Part shown: positions 23,171-30,235 of the stretch, piece after piece
Position numbering within the stretch: position 1 is the first letter of the stretch
Layout of the letters: each line of letters begins with the position of its first letter
NCBI GenBank assembly: GCA_902462495.1
Contig: CABQCC010000004.1
Coordinates: forward strand, 1 to 30,235
Direction of reading: 5' to 3'
Length of the DNA: 30,235 nt
From: an uncultured Eubacterium sp.
Lineage (GTDB): Bacteria > Bacillota > Clostridia > Oscillospirales > Acutalibacteraceae
Notes under the pieces: model-generated
Databases searched by the model: none
What the model was told of the DNA's origin: nothing
What the model saw: only the letters and a program-made list of their open reading frames with translations
Translations under genes and position numbers: made by a program

Positions 23171-23199
23171 AAAACGATTACGAGGACAAAACGGTCACA
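23171..23199 (-). promoter_or_regulatory. Possible ECF-type autoregulated promoter
   Basis: On the minus strand TGTGAC (23194-23199), 17 bases, CGTTTT (23171-23176) loosely resembles the TGAAAC/CGT pattern of clostridial ECF promoters and is 27 bases from the sigma start. The match is weak and based on position. Confidence 0.3.
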
Positions 23200-23309
23200 T
23201 AAAAATATTTCTGTAAATCAGGTAAATATTGAGAAAGCTTTTGAATTTCGTTTTCTTGCGAAGGAAGATGTATATAGATACCTCGACTGAGCAAAAAACG
23301 AAAAACGCC

Positions 23310-23344
23310 AAAAGCACCGCAAGTTCAATACTTACGGTGCTTTT
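23310..23344. terminator. Terminator of the polysaccharide deacetylase gene
   Basis: AAAAGCACCG-c-AAGT and ACTT-a-CGGTGCTTTT form a long stem (23310-23324/23330-23344), followed on the minus strand by TTTTGGCGTTTTT. It lies 50 bases past the stop codon. The rest of 23200-23394 shows no gene. Confidence 0.85.
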
Positions 23345-23394
23345 ACAATCTCTCCGTCAACATATCTTGGCGTGTTTCGGAAGCTTTATCAAAT

Positions 23395-24708
23395 TTACGA
23401 AGTTTTATTGTTGATTGTTTTGCCGTCAACATACTGTGTACCCGGTTCAGGTTTTTTGCCCGATTTGGCAGCAACAAGTTCATCACAGGTTACAAACTGG
23501 TAACCTTTTTTGAGAAGAACAGGAACCATTCGTTCAAACGCATCTGCGGTTGAGCCGTAGATTTCGTGCATAAGAATTATATCACCGTCCGATACATTCT
23601 TGATTACCGCATTGTAAACCTTATCGGCATTTCTGCTCTTCCAATCCTGAGTGTCGAGCGACCAATAATAAAGTGGCATTTTTTCCTGCTTACAGGTGTT
23701 GCGAATAAGCTCCGTTGTTATTCCGCCCGGAGAACGGAACGCAGTAGGACGAACTCCACAAGCCTTTTCAATAGCATCCGACGCTTTGATAATATCGTTT
23801 GGAGTAACATTTTTGCCGTAATGCTCGTGATTGTAGGTATGATTGGCGATTTGACAGCCGAGAGCAACTTTACGCTTTACATTCTTTGTGAGCTTTGAAG
23901 AGTTTAAGCCAAGCATAAAGAATGTTGCCTTGATATGATATTTTTCGATGACATCAAGGATTTTGTCCGAAGCTCCATTATAGCCCGGTCCGTCATCAAA
24001 GGTTACTGCGATCATAGGCTTTGTGGCATCAACAGCGGCAATTCCTGCTGCATCAAGCACCTTGGCGTTTTTGATTTCGCTCCACTTGCCGTTGATTTTT
24101 TGTTCGTTGAAATAAACATAAGAGCGAACTCTGACATTGTATTCATCACCGACCGCAAGTTCCATAACATCAGTTGAGTCGGAATTAACATCCTTGACAT
24201 TGATGCTTTGCTTGTCACTGAAATCTTTTGACTTTGCATATTGAATTTCGTATCCGCCGCATTTTGGATTTGCCTGCCAGCTGATTTTGAGAGCATTTGC
24301 CTGAACAGCCTCAACCCCTGCGACCTGCTGTTTTGGATTTGTACAAGCAGAAATTTCTGTGAATTTTTCGCTTTCAACAAGCTTTTTGTTATTCTGCTTA
24401 TAGGCTTTTACAACAAAAGTATATGCAGTGGAATCGCTAAGATTTTTGGCTGTGAAATCAATCTTTTGCGGGTCTTTTACAGTCTTTATCTTTTTGAGTT
24501 TTTCGCCGTCTTTCAGATAAACAAAATATCCGTCAGACGAGCCGACTCTTTTCCACGAAAGTTTTATCGAATTATCCGATGTGCCGACAATAACGGGCGA
24601 TTTGACAGGTCCGATATTTTGCGATGAAACGCCGCAAATTGCAATCAATCCGGCAAGCAAAATAACTGCCATAATAAACAATCCTGTCAATCTGATTTTT
24701 CTTGACAT
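23395..24708 (-). CDS. Secreted polysaccharide deacetylase (CE4) with fibronectin type III-like domains
   Basis: A signal or anchor helix (about 8-28, GLFIMAVILLAGLIAICGV) is followed by two fibronectin type III-like modules (about 34-124 and 127-217) and a NodB/CE4 deacetylase domain (about 230-425). CE4 motifs are complete: TFDDGP (236-241, with Asp238 and Asp239), HTYNHEH (290-296, metal ligands His290 and His294), RSPGG (325-329), WSLDTQDW and ILMHEIY. The enzyme removes N-acetyl groups from peptidoglycan or another surface glycan using a divalent metal, and the modules would bind carbohydrate or the wall. The 437-residue size fits. GGAGG lies 7 bases before the ATG. It is a single-gene unit with its own promoter and terminator. 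The substrate (GlcNAc versus MurNAc) is not determined. Confidence 0.92.
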   Translation of the reverse strand: MSRKIRLTGLFIMAVILLAGLIAICGVSSQNIGPVKSPVIVGTSDNSIKLSWKRVGSSDGYFVYLKDGEKLKKIKTVKDPQKIDFTAKNLSDSTAYTFVVKAYKQNNKKLVESEKFTEISACTNPKQQVAGVEAVQANALKISWQANPKCGGYEIQYAKSKDFSDKQSINVKDVNSDSTDVMELAVGDEYNVRVRSYVYFNEQKINGKWSEIKNAKVLDAAGIAAVDATKPMIAVTFDDGPGYNGASDKILDVIEKYHIKATFFMLGLNSSKLTKNVKRKVALGCQIANHTYNHEHYGKNVTPNDIIKASDAIEKACGVRPTAFRSPGGITTELIRNTCKQEKMPLYYWSLDTQDWKSRNADKVYNAVIKNVSDGDIILMHEIYGSTADAFERMVPVLLKKGYQFVTCDELVAAKSGKKPEPGTQYVDGKTINNKTS

Positions 24709-24743
24709 AATTTCCTCCGAATTCCTTGTTTGTATTTGAAATT

Positions 24744-24772
24744 ATTATACAACAAACAATTTTTTTATTCAA
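24744..24772 (-). promoter_or_regulatory. Promoter of the deacetylase gene
   Basis: TTGAAT (24767-24772), 17 bases, TATAAT (24744-24749) on the minus strand, 36 bases upstream of the ATG. Confidence 0.72.
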
Positions 24773-24853
24773 TAGAAAATACCAATTATCTATCAGTAAA
24801 TTTTGGTACGGTAAATATAGTTAAAATTTATAAGCATTGTTAAAGAATTATCA

Positions 24854-24882
24854 TTGATTTTGTACAAAAACTGCGCTATTTT
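24854..24882 (+). promoter_or_regulatory. Weak promoter candidate of the Ech chimera
   Basis: TTGATT (24854-24859), 17 bases, TATTTT (24877-24882). The AAAAGGGG site at 24945-24952 is followed by the start at 24958, so the translation signal of the original first ech gene appears intact. Confidence 0.4.
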
Positions 24883-24957
24883 TTATGCGATATATATTTA
24901 TACCTATTAAACAAACGAGAAATTTGTGAAACTCTCATAAGGAAAAGGGGCTACTAA

Positions 24958-26616
24958 ATGGAAATTATGATTGCGTTCCTTGTCGGCTTTCCGTTCATCA
25001 GTGCATTGTTGCACGGAATTGTGAAAGACAGACGAGGCTTTTTCTTTGCAATTATGTATGTGTTCATCAGTGCAATGTTTGGTCTTGTTCTCTCTAACAA
25101 CCTCATTTGGCTCTATTTCTTCTGGGAAGTTACAAGCGTTTGCTCATTCCTCCTCATCGGCTACACAAAAAGTGCGGAGGCAATCACAAATTGTTTCAAA
25201 GCTTTGTGGATGAATCTCCTCGGCGGTCTCGGAATGGCGGTTGGCATCGTTATGCTCGGTGTTAATCATTCCGTTACAAGCTTGCAAGGTATACTTGAGC
25301 AAAACAAATCACTAATAGTATTGCCTATAATTTGCCTTTCATTCGGCGCTCTCACAAAGAGTGCACAGCTTCCGTTTTCAAAATGGTTGCTTGGTGCTAT
25401 GGTTGCACCTACTCCATCATCGGCACTTTTGCACAGTGCAACAATGGTCAAGGCAGGCGTTTATCTTTTAATCAGAATGGCTCCGGCAATGAGTGGAGAA
25501 TTCAGCGGATATATGGTTGGTCTTGTCGGAGGTCTTACTTTCCTTGCTCCGTTTGGTATGCTTGTTTCAAAATGGGCAGCCCTCAAGGCATTTCTTGACA
25601 CAGGTCTTGCAAGCGGTAACACACTTGAAATCATTGTGTCCACCCTTCTTATGCTCTGCATCTGCTTCGGTTCTGCAACAACACTTTTCTATTGGTCAAA
25701 GTGGCTCGCAACCGTTCTTTCGTCAAATCCATCGGACAGACGACACAAAAACACAATTTCCATAAATCAATGGGCATCTCTTTTCACCCACGGCGGTCTT
25801 ATGATTCTCATTGTATTTGTATTCCCTCTTATTTCAAAATATGTTATTAAACCGTATACAGCAAAGGTATTCCGCAACGAATATGCGGTTATCTCATACG
25901 AAAATATTGTTCTGACAATTTTGATGGTTATATTTATCTTTGTAATTCCGATTGCAAACTACTTCCTTATTGCAAAGAACAGACCGTTCCCTAAGGCAGA
26001 AAGATATTTCAACGGTGTGGGCACTCCTGACCAAGTCGGCTTTGTTGACATATTAAACGGAATGGAAAAAGACATCAGAAAAATGACAAATGTTTTCATC
26101 AACGACTATTCCGTTCAAAAAAGGCTCAAGGGTGTCGGCATTCTCACAAAAGAGGACGCACACAGTCTGAGTGCCGCAGGCGCTATGGCAAGAGCCAGCG
26201 GAATTGAAATTGATATGAGAAAAACAGGATACAAAGCATACGACAAGATTGATTTTGACATCATCACATCAAACGACTGTGACGGCTATGCAGGATGCGC
26301 TGTAAGAATCGGCGAAATTTTCCAATCAATCGAAATCATCCGCCAATGTGCACAAAAGATGCCACAGGGCGCTATATGTAATCCACAAAAGGGCAATCCA
26401 AACGGCGAAGCATTCGTAAGAATTGAACAGCCTCGTGGTGAAACAATTTACTACGCAAAGACAAACGGAACAAAATTCCTCAAAAGATTAAGAATCCGTA
26501 CTCCTACCTTTACAAACATTCAATCTCTCATTCATATTTTGCCGGGCAGTGAGTTTGCCGATGTGCCAATTCAAGTGCTCACAATTGACCCGTGCATAAG
26601 CTGTACGGAAAGATAA
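24958..26616 (+). pseudogene. EchA-EchE chimera: remnant of an Ech-type [NiFe] hydrogenase operon in one open frame
   Basis: Residues 1-357 are NuoL/EchA-like membrane antiporter sequence. They keep the TM5 glutamate in YFFWEVTSVCSFLLIGYT (53-70) and the quinone/proton-channel region TKSAQLPFSKWLLGAMVAPT (133-152) with HSATMVKAGVY. Residues about 365-552 are the C-terminal half of EchE, the hydrogenase large subunit, ending in the nickel motif DPCISCTER (544-552). Compared with known EchA and EchE, about 120 residues appear missing near residue 20 and about 120 near residue 195 (with the HAVAKSLLF lysine segment). The end of EchA, all of EchB, C and D, and the start of EchE with the RxCGIC nickel motif are also missing. 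All three joints are in frame. The product cannot be a working hydrogenase. Whether it is expressed, or a joined assembly error, is open. Confidence 0.8.
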
Positions 26617-26683
26617 GGAGGAGTAAGAAAAATAAATGTGCTTATCGGCGAGGGGCTTCCGAGAATTTGCTGATAAGACGACA
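26617..26683 (+). other. Orphan Shine-Dalgarno and short tail after the Ech chimera
   Basis: GGAGGAG begins immediately after the stop codon, as expected for a coupled next gene (echF in Ech operons). However, the only ORF after it is 18 codons from ATG 26636. A hairpin CTTATC/GATAAG spans 26641-26677. This looks like the truncated start of a lost downstream gene. Confidence 0.5.
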
Positions 26684-26722
26684 AAAAGATGAACCGCACC
26701 ATATGGATACGATTCATCTTTT
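26684..26722. terminator. Bidirectional terminator between the Ech chimera and metY
   Basis: AAAAGATGAA (26684-26693) pairs with TTCATCTTTT (26713-26722) and continues into T's. Confidence 0.8.
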
Positions 26723-26751
26723 TTATTTTAGCATAAAATATACAGAGAGGG

Positions 26752-28032
26752 TTATTTAATTTGCTCAAAAGCCTGAGCGAGGTCGGCAAGAATATCATCA
26801 ATATGCTCTGTACCGATTGAAAGACGGATGGTGTTCGGCTTGATGTTCTGTTCTGCAAGTTCCTCAGGGCTGAGCTGTGAGTGAGTTGTGGTTGCAGGGT
26901 GAATAACAAGCGACTTAACATCTGCCACATTTGCAAGGATTGAAAAGATTTGAAGCGAGTCGATAAACTTTTTTGCTTCTGCTTCTCCGCCCTTGATTTC
27001 GAATGTAAAGATTGAGCCTGCACCGTTCGGGAAGTATTCGTTATAAAGTGCCTGATACTTCGGGTCGAGTGACGGATGGTTCACCTTTTCAACAAGAGGA
27101 TGTGCATTAAGATACTCAATAACCTTTTTTGCATTTTCAACATGACGCTCAACACGAAGCGAGAGGGTTTCTGTTCCCTGAAGAAGCAAAAATGCGTTGA
27201 ACGGTGAAATTGTTGCGCCTGTGTCACGAAGAATGATTGCACGAATATAGGTTACAAACGCCGCACGACCAACTGCGTCAACAAAGCTGATGCCGTGATA
27301 GCTTGGGTTTGGGTCTGCAATCTGCGGAAACTTGCCCGATGCTTTCCAATCAAAATTACCGCTGTCAACGATTATACCACCGAGGCTTGTGCCGTGACCG
27401 CCGATAAACTTTGTTGCAGAAGCAACAACGATGTCTGCACCAAGTTCGATTGGACGAAGCAAGTAAGGGGTTGTAAATGTGTCGTCAATCACAAGCGGAA
27501 TATTATGTTTGTGTGCAATTTCGGCAACTGCTTTGATGTCGATAATATTTGAATTTGGATTGCCCAAGGTTTCGATGAAAATTGCCTTTGTGTTGTCCTG
27601 AATTGCATTTTCAAAATTCTGAACATCATCCGGGTCAACAAAAGTTGTTGTTACACCGTGACGAGGAAATGTGTGTGCAAGATAATTATATGTTCCGCCA
27701 TAAATGGTTTTTGCGGAAACGATGTGGTCGCCTGCCTGAGCCAAAGCCTGAAATGTGTACGCAATTGCTGCCGCACCCGAAGCTGTTGCCAAGCCTGCTA
27801 CACCGCCCTCAAGAGCCGCAAGTCTTTGTTCAAAGACATCCTGAGTGCTGTTTGTGAGTCTGCCGTAAATGTTGCCCGCATCTGCAAGACCAAATCTTGC
27901 CTGTGCGTGGTCGCTGTTGCGAAATACATATGATGTTGTTTGGTAAATCGGCACCGCTCTTGCATCTGTTGCCGGGTCCGGTGATTCCTGTCCTACATGA
28001 AGTTGTAAAGTTTCAAATTTAAAGTTAGCCAT
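26752..28032 (-). CDS. metY: O-acetylhomoserine sulfhydrylase (aminocarboxypropyltransferase)
   Basis: The 426-residue PLP enzyme joins O-acetyl-L-homoserine with sulfide (or methanethiol) to give homocysteine (or methionine) in the cytoplasm. Family motifs: NIYGRLTNSTQDVFEQR (54-70, phosphate-binding tyrosine/arginine), GAAAIAYTFQAL, YGGTYNYL, ETLGNPNSN (154-162), VIDDTFTTPYL (181-191) with the PLP aspartate, and SATKFIGGHGT (205-215) with the Schiff-base Lys208. The insertion around 225-260, carrying DPNPSYHG, separates the O-acetylhomoserine sulfhydrylase group from the shorter cystathionine synthases. The start is preceded by AAAGGA. It is monocistronic, with a 170-base leader that carries a small upstream ORF and a hairpin, so regulation after initiation is likely. 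Transcription diverges from larB. Confidence 0.95.
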   Translation of the reverse strand: MANFKFETLQLHVGQESPDPATDARAVPIYQTTSYVFRNSDHAQARFGLADAGNIYGRLTNSTQDVFEQRLAALEGGVAGLATASGAAAIAYTFQALAQAGDHIVSAKTIYGGTYNYLAHTFPRHGVTTTFVDPDDVQNFENAIQDNTKAIFIETLGNPNSNIIDIKAVAEIAHKHNIPLVIDDTFTTPYLLRPIELGADIVVASATKFIGGHGTSLGGIIVDSGNFDWKASGKFPQIADPNPSYHGISFVDAVGRAAFVTYIRAIILRDTGATISPFNAFLLLQGTETLSLRVERHVENAKKVIEYLNAHPLVEKVNHPSLDPKYQALYNEYFPNGAGSIFTFEIKGGEAEAKKFIDSLQIFSILANVADVKSLVIHPATTTHSQLSPEELAEQNIKPNTIRLSIGTEHIDDILADLAQAFEQIK

Positions 28033-28057
28033 AATATTTATTCCTTTCGAGTTAAAA

Positions 28058-28097
28058 TGATTTTGTAAAACTAAATAATTAAATGCTCACAAAATCA
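28058..28097 (-). promoter_or_regulatory. Hairpin in the metY leader overlapping the leader-ORF stop codon
   Basis: TGATTTTGT and ACAAAATCA (28089-28097 and 28058-28066 on the minus strand) are perfect 9-base arms with a 22-base loop. The 5' arm starts with the TGA stop of the upstream ORF, so a ribosome ending there would cover the arm. There is no T-run, which argues against simple transcription attenuation. Confidence 0.5.
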
Positions 28098-28151
28098 CAT
28101 TCGCCCAAAACGGAAATTTCGGCGTAATAGCCTTTCAAACAAGTTCTTCAT
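28095..28151 (-). CDS. Leader peptide of metY (18 aa)
   Basis: A small ORF between the metY promoter and metY encodes MKNLFERLLRRNFRFGRM. It has a near-ideal ribosome site (AGGAG, then 6 bases, ATG), better placed than many genes here. It is rich in arginine (5 of 18) and aromatic residues, lacks cysteine, and has methionine as its last codon. The stop codon is part of the leader hairpin. A CCTAC/GTAGG hairpin lies just upstream of the ribosome site. The arrangement suggests translation-dependent control of metY, by analogy with leader peptides of amino acid genes. No such peptide is known to me for metY, and its expression is inferred from the signals only. Confidence 0.5.
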   Translation of the reverse strand: MKNLFERLLRRNFRFGRM

Positions 28152-28201
28152 AACTTTCTCCTATCGCCTACTTTATTGGTAGGTTTTGTTGTTATGTTTG
28201 C

Positions 28202-28230
28202 ATTATAACCTATAAAACCCACTATGTCAA
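28202..28230 (-). promoter_or_regulatory. metY promoter with an overlapping inverted repeat
   Basis: TTGACA (28225-28230), 17 bases, TATAAT (28202-28207) on the minus strand, both perfect. The imperfect inverted repeat ACCTAT-TGAC-ATAGTGGGT covers the -35 box, and another ATAGGT is just before the -10 box. It could be an Rrf2-type (CymR-like) cysteine-responsive operator; that name is inference. Confidence 0.75.
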
Positions 28231-28258
28231 TAGGTTTTCTGTATTTTTTTCAAAAAAC

Positions 28259-28286
28259 TTGACAACACCCCATTTATATGGATAAT
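28259..28286 (+). promoter_or_regulatory. larB promoter
   Basis: TTGACA (28259-28264), 16 bases, GATAAT (28281-28286). The predicted start near 28293 is only about ten bases before the larB start codon, so the 5' leader is very short. Confidence 0.6.
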
Positions 28287-28303
28287 AATCATTGGGTGAT
28301 ATG

Positions 28304-29053
28304 ATGAACAAAGAAGAATTATTGAACATATTGCAAGGCGTGCAAAACGGCGATATTTCCCCCGACAACGCACTTGAAAAAATCAAGCTTGCACCGTATG
28401 AAGATATTGGCTTCGCAAATATTGATACTTCACGCTCACTCCGTCACGGGGTAGGAGAAGTAATATACGGCGAGGGCAAAAGTGCCGAGCAAATCAGGGC
28501 TATTGCACAAAAGCTGATTGACAACGGAGAAAAAACCGTGCTCATCACCAGAATTGACGAAAGCAAGGCTAAATATGTAAATCGCACAATCACCCTTGAA
28601 TACGACAAGGAATCGAGAACTGCCGTTGCAGGCAAAATCCCCGAACCGAACGGCAAGGGCAAAATCGTTGTTTGCTGTGCAGGAACATCGGATTTATACT
28701 GCGCAAAAGAGGCTGTGATTACTGCAAAGGCTTTTGGCAACGAAGTTGTTGAAATGTATGATGTCGGCGTTGCGGGAATTCACAGACTGCTTGACAAGGC
28801 GGAACTTTTGTCAAACGCCAAGGCGGTCATTGCAATTGCCGGAATGGAGGGCGCACTTGCAAGCGTCATCGGCGGACTTGCCTCCTGCCCTGTTATTGCC
28901 GTTCCGACAAGTGTTGGCTACGGCGCAAGCTTTGGCGGAGTTTCGGCTCTTTTGGCAATGCTCAACAGCTGTGCAAGCAATATAAGCGTGGTGAATATCG
29001 ACAACGGTTTCGGTGCAGCGTACATTGCAAGTATGATAAATCATCAGGAATAA
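28304..29053 (+). CDS. larB: Nickel-pincer cofactor biosynthesis protein LarB
   Basis: The 249-residue LarB carboxylates and hydrolyses nicotinate adenine dinucleotide to pyridinium-3,5-biscarboxylate mononucleotide, the first step of the nickel-pincer cofactor of lactate racemase LarA and its homologues. The C-terminal half is the PurE/AIR-carboxylase-like domain: KIVVCCAGTSDLYCAKEAVI, EMYDVGVAGIHRLL, AVIAIAGMEGALASVIGGL and VIAVPTSVGYGASFGGVSAL, with the family's conserved glycines and cysteine. The N-terminal part (LLNILQGVQNGDISPDNALE; DTSRSLRHGVGEVIYGEGKS) is typical. ATG 28304 or 28301 is likely, with GGGTGAT just upstream; a TTG at 28292 is less likely. It is followed after three bases by larC. 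larE and larA are not in the window. LarB starts from an NAD precursor, which links it loosely to nadBC nearby. Confidence 0.92.
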   Translation: MNKEELLNILQGVQNGDISPDNALEKIKLAPYEDIGFANIDTSRSLRHGVGEVIYGEGKSAEQIRAIAQKLIDNGEKTVLITRIDESKAKYVNRTITLEYDKESRTAVAGKIPEPNGKGKIVVCCAGTSDLYCAKEAVITAKAFGNEVVEMYDVGVAGIHRLLDKAELLSNAKAVIAIAGMEGALASVIGGLASCPVIAVPTSVGYGASFGGVSALLAMLNSCASNISVVNIDNGFGAAYIASMINHQE

Positions 29054-29056
29054 CAT

Positions 29057-30188
29057 ATGAAAAGTTTATATTTAGAATGTAATATGGGTGTTGCAGGAGA
29101 TATGCTGTGTGCTTCTTTGCTTGACACACTCAATGAAAAAGACAAAGAATATATAATAAATAAATAAATTAAATACATTATTATGTGATGTGACCGTCAG
29201 CCTAAACACAACAACAAAATGCGGTATCAGAGCATCAAAATTTGATGTGACAATAAAAGAAAGCGGACACACTCACACGAGCATATCCGAGATATACAAC
29301 ATTATTGACGGTTTTGACATTCCGCAAAAGGTCAAGGGAAATGCAAAGGCTGTGTACAAACTGATTGCCGAAGCGGAAAGCAAGGTGCACGGCACAACGG
29401 TTGCCGATGTTCACCTGCACGAGGTCGGTGCAAAGGATGCCATAATTGACATCACCGCCTGCTGTTTACTGATTGATTATTTGCAGATTGACAAAATCGT
29501 GTGCTCACCGATTGCAACGGGATATGGCGAGGTCAAAACGGCGCACGGAATTATGCCTGTTCCTGCTCCTGCAACTGCGGAACTGTTAAGTTCGATACCG
29601 TGCTTTACGGGCGACATAAAAGGCGAGCTGACAACACCGACAGGCGTGGCACTTGTCAAATTCTTTGCAAACGAGTTTTCCGCTTCAAACGGAGAATACG
29701 AAAAAGTCGGCTACGGTGCCGGCACAAAAAATTTTGAAAAGCCGAACATCATAAGAGCTTTTATCAAAGAAAGCAACACCGATACCGTGTTTGAGCTACG
29801 GTGTCAAATCGACGATATGACAGGCGAGGAACTTGGATATGCACTGAACAAAATGCTAACCTTTGGAGCAAAAGACGCATACATCAAGCCGATTGTTATG
29901 AAAAAGAGCAGACCTGCATTTGAATTTATGGTTATCTGCTCCCCTGCCGACAAAGACGAACTTACAAGGCAGATGTTCAAACACACAACCACGCTTGGCA
30001 TAAGGCAGATTGAATGTGTTCGTGCAATCCTCGACAGAGAAACACACGAAAAAAACGGTGTTCGCATCAAGCGTTCGCAAGGCTACGGCACAGAAACCGA
30101 AAAAATCGAATTTGACGATATAGTAAAATTTGCGGAAGAAAACGACATTTCGGTTTTTGAAGCAAGAAAAATGATTGAAAAATCATAA
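29057..30188 (+). pseudogene. larC: LarC (nickel insertase) with a frameshift in a TAAA tetranucleotide repeat
   Basis: LarC inserts nickel into the dithiolated pyridinium cofactor (a CTP-dependent cyclometallase). Translation from ATG 29057 gives MKSLYLECNMGVAGDMLCAS and the rest of the family N-terminus, but stops at TAA 29165 after 36 codons. The remainder (from about 29169, LNTLLCDVTVSLNTTTKCGI and GTTVADVHLHEVGAKDAIID onward) continues in the +1 frame to 30188. The shift falls exactly in three TAAA units (29157-29168); removing one unit rejoins the frames into a LarC of about 375 residues. The His-rich segment common in LarC is reduced to SGHTHTS. An intact AGGA site precedes the start. 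This may be slippage-driven phase variation, a dead gene, a sequencing error, or recoding as in Lactobacillus larC1/larC2. Confidence 0.85.
29157..29168 (+). repeat. (TAAA)3 microsatellite in larC
   Basis: Three perfect TAAA units lie at codons 34-37 of larC. Two units keep the reading frame and three units bring a TAA stop into frame. Confidence 0.95.
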
Positions 30189-30230
30189 CCACCAGTTGAA
30201 CTGGTGGTTTGCACAGGCCCTATAAGGGCC
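30187..30230. repeat. Two adjacent perfect palindromes at the window edge, perhaps an IS200/IS605-type end
   Basis: AACCACCAGTT-G-AACTGGTGGTT (30187-30209) and GGCCC-TATAA-GGGCC (30216-30230) follow the larC stop; the first overlaps its last two bases. IS200/IS605 elements carry subterminal hairpins used by their Y1 transposase, and the pair has that appearance. The first could also work as the larC terminator, although the T-run is short. No transposase gene is visible before the window ends. Confidence 0.45.
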
Positions 30231-30235
30231 GCCTA

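Noticed and set aside
23229..23414. 61-codon open frame between the sigma factor and deacetylase genes
   Set aside because: It runs through the deacetylase terminator hairpin and lacks a ribosome site.
28100..28200. T-box or S-box riboswitch upstream of metY
   Set aside because: Neither the AGGGTGG-ACCGCG T-box sequence nor the SAM riboswitch core is visible; the leader carries a small ORF and hairpins instead.

Overview
The window looks like a chromosomal segment of a low-to-moderate GC Gram-positive anaerobe of the class Clostridia, probably a gut or rumen member of the Oscillospirales/Ruminococcaceae. This placement is inferred from strong Shine-Dalgarno sites, near-consensus TTGACA/TATAAT promoters, short intergenic regions with intrinsic terminators, and a gene set built on oxygen-sensitive Fe-S enzymes. 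There is no rRNA gene to settle it. I see no CRISPR array, prophage or complete insertion sequence.

Layout. 1-443: 3' end of an APH-type kinase gene. 444-1376: no protein gene, but a chain of short GC-rich hairpins, an initiator tRNA-fMet and an unassigned small RNA, the last two each with a near-perfect promoter and a terminator on the minus strand. 1377-5998 (+): glycerate kinase, a 73-residue protein and a GH38 alpha-mannosidase. 6067-8716 (-): an EF-G-like GTPase followed by an HdeD/DUF308 membrane protein. 9009-13438 (+): three subunits of a soluble flavin/Fe-S complex (NuoE-like, NuoF-like, and a 2Fe-2S/GltD-like fusion), best matched to the Stn-type electron-bifurcating transhydrogenases. 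13541-14602 (+): an alpha/beta hydrolase. 14643-14950: a block of inverted repeats. 14951-19420 (-): one operon, nadB-nadC-iolB-like-Fe-alcohol dehydrogenase-lipoprotein, divergent from a LysR regulator. 20681-21703 (+): an orphan ABC substrate-binding lipoprotein. 21761-23144 (-): ECF sigma factor and anti-sigma protein. 23395-24708 (-): secreted polysaccharide deacetylase. 24958-26616 (+): a chimera of EchA and EchE hydrogenase pieces. 26752-28032 (-): metY with a long leader carrying a small upstream ORF. 28304-30188 (+): larB and a frameshifted larC. 30187-30230: two perfect palindromes, perhaps the edge of a mobile element.

The genes as a system. Redox metabolism dominates. The three-subunit complex should connect NADH, NADPH and ferredoxin pools, nadBC feed NAD synthesis, and the Ech remnant suggests the lineage once had a membrane-bound ferredoxin-dependent hydrogenase and lost it while keeping a long open frame. 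The most unusual items are the Ech chimera, the tetranucleotide-repeat frameshift in larC, the metY leader peptide with its overlapping hairpin, the strongly promoted small RNA beside tRNA-fMet, and the hairpin chain downstream of that tRNA.
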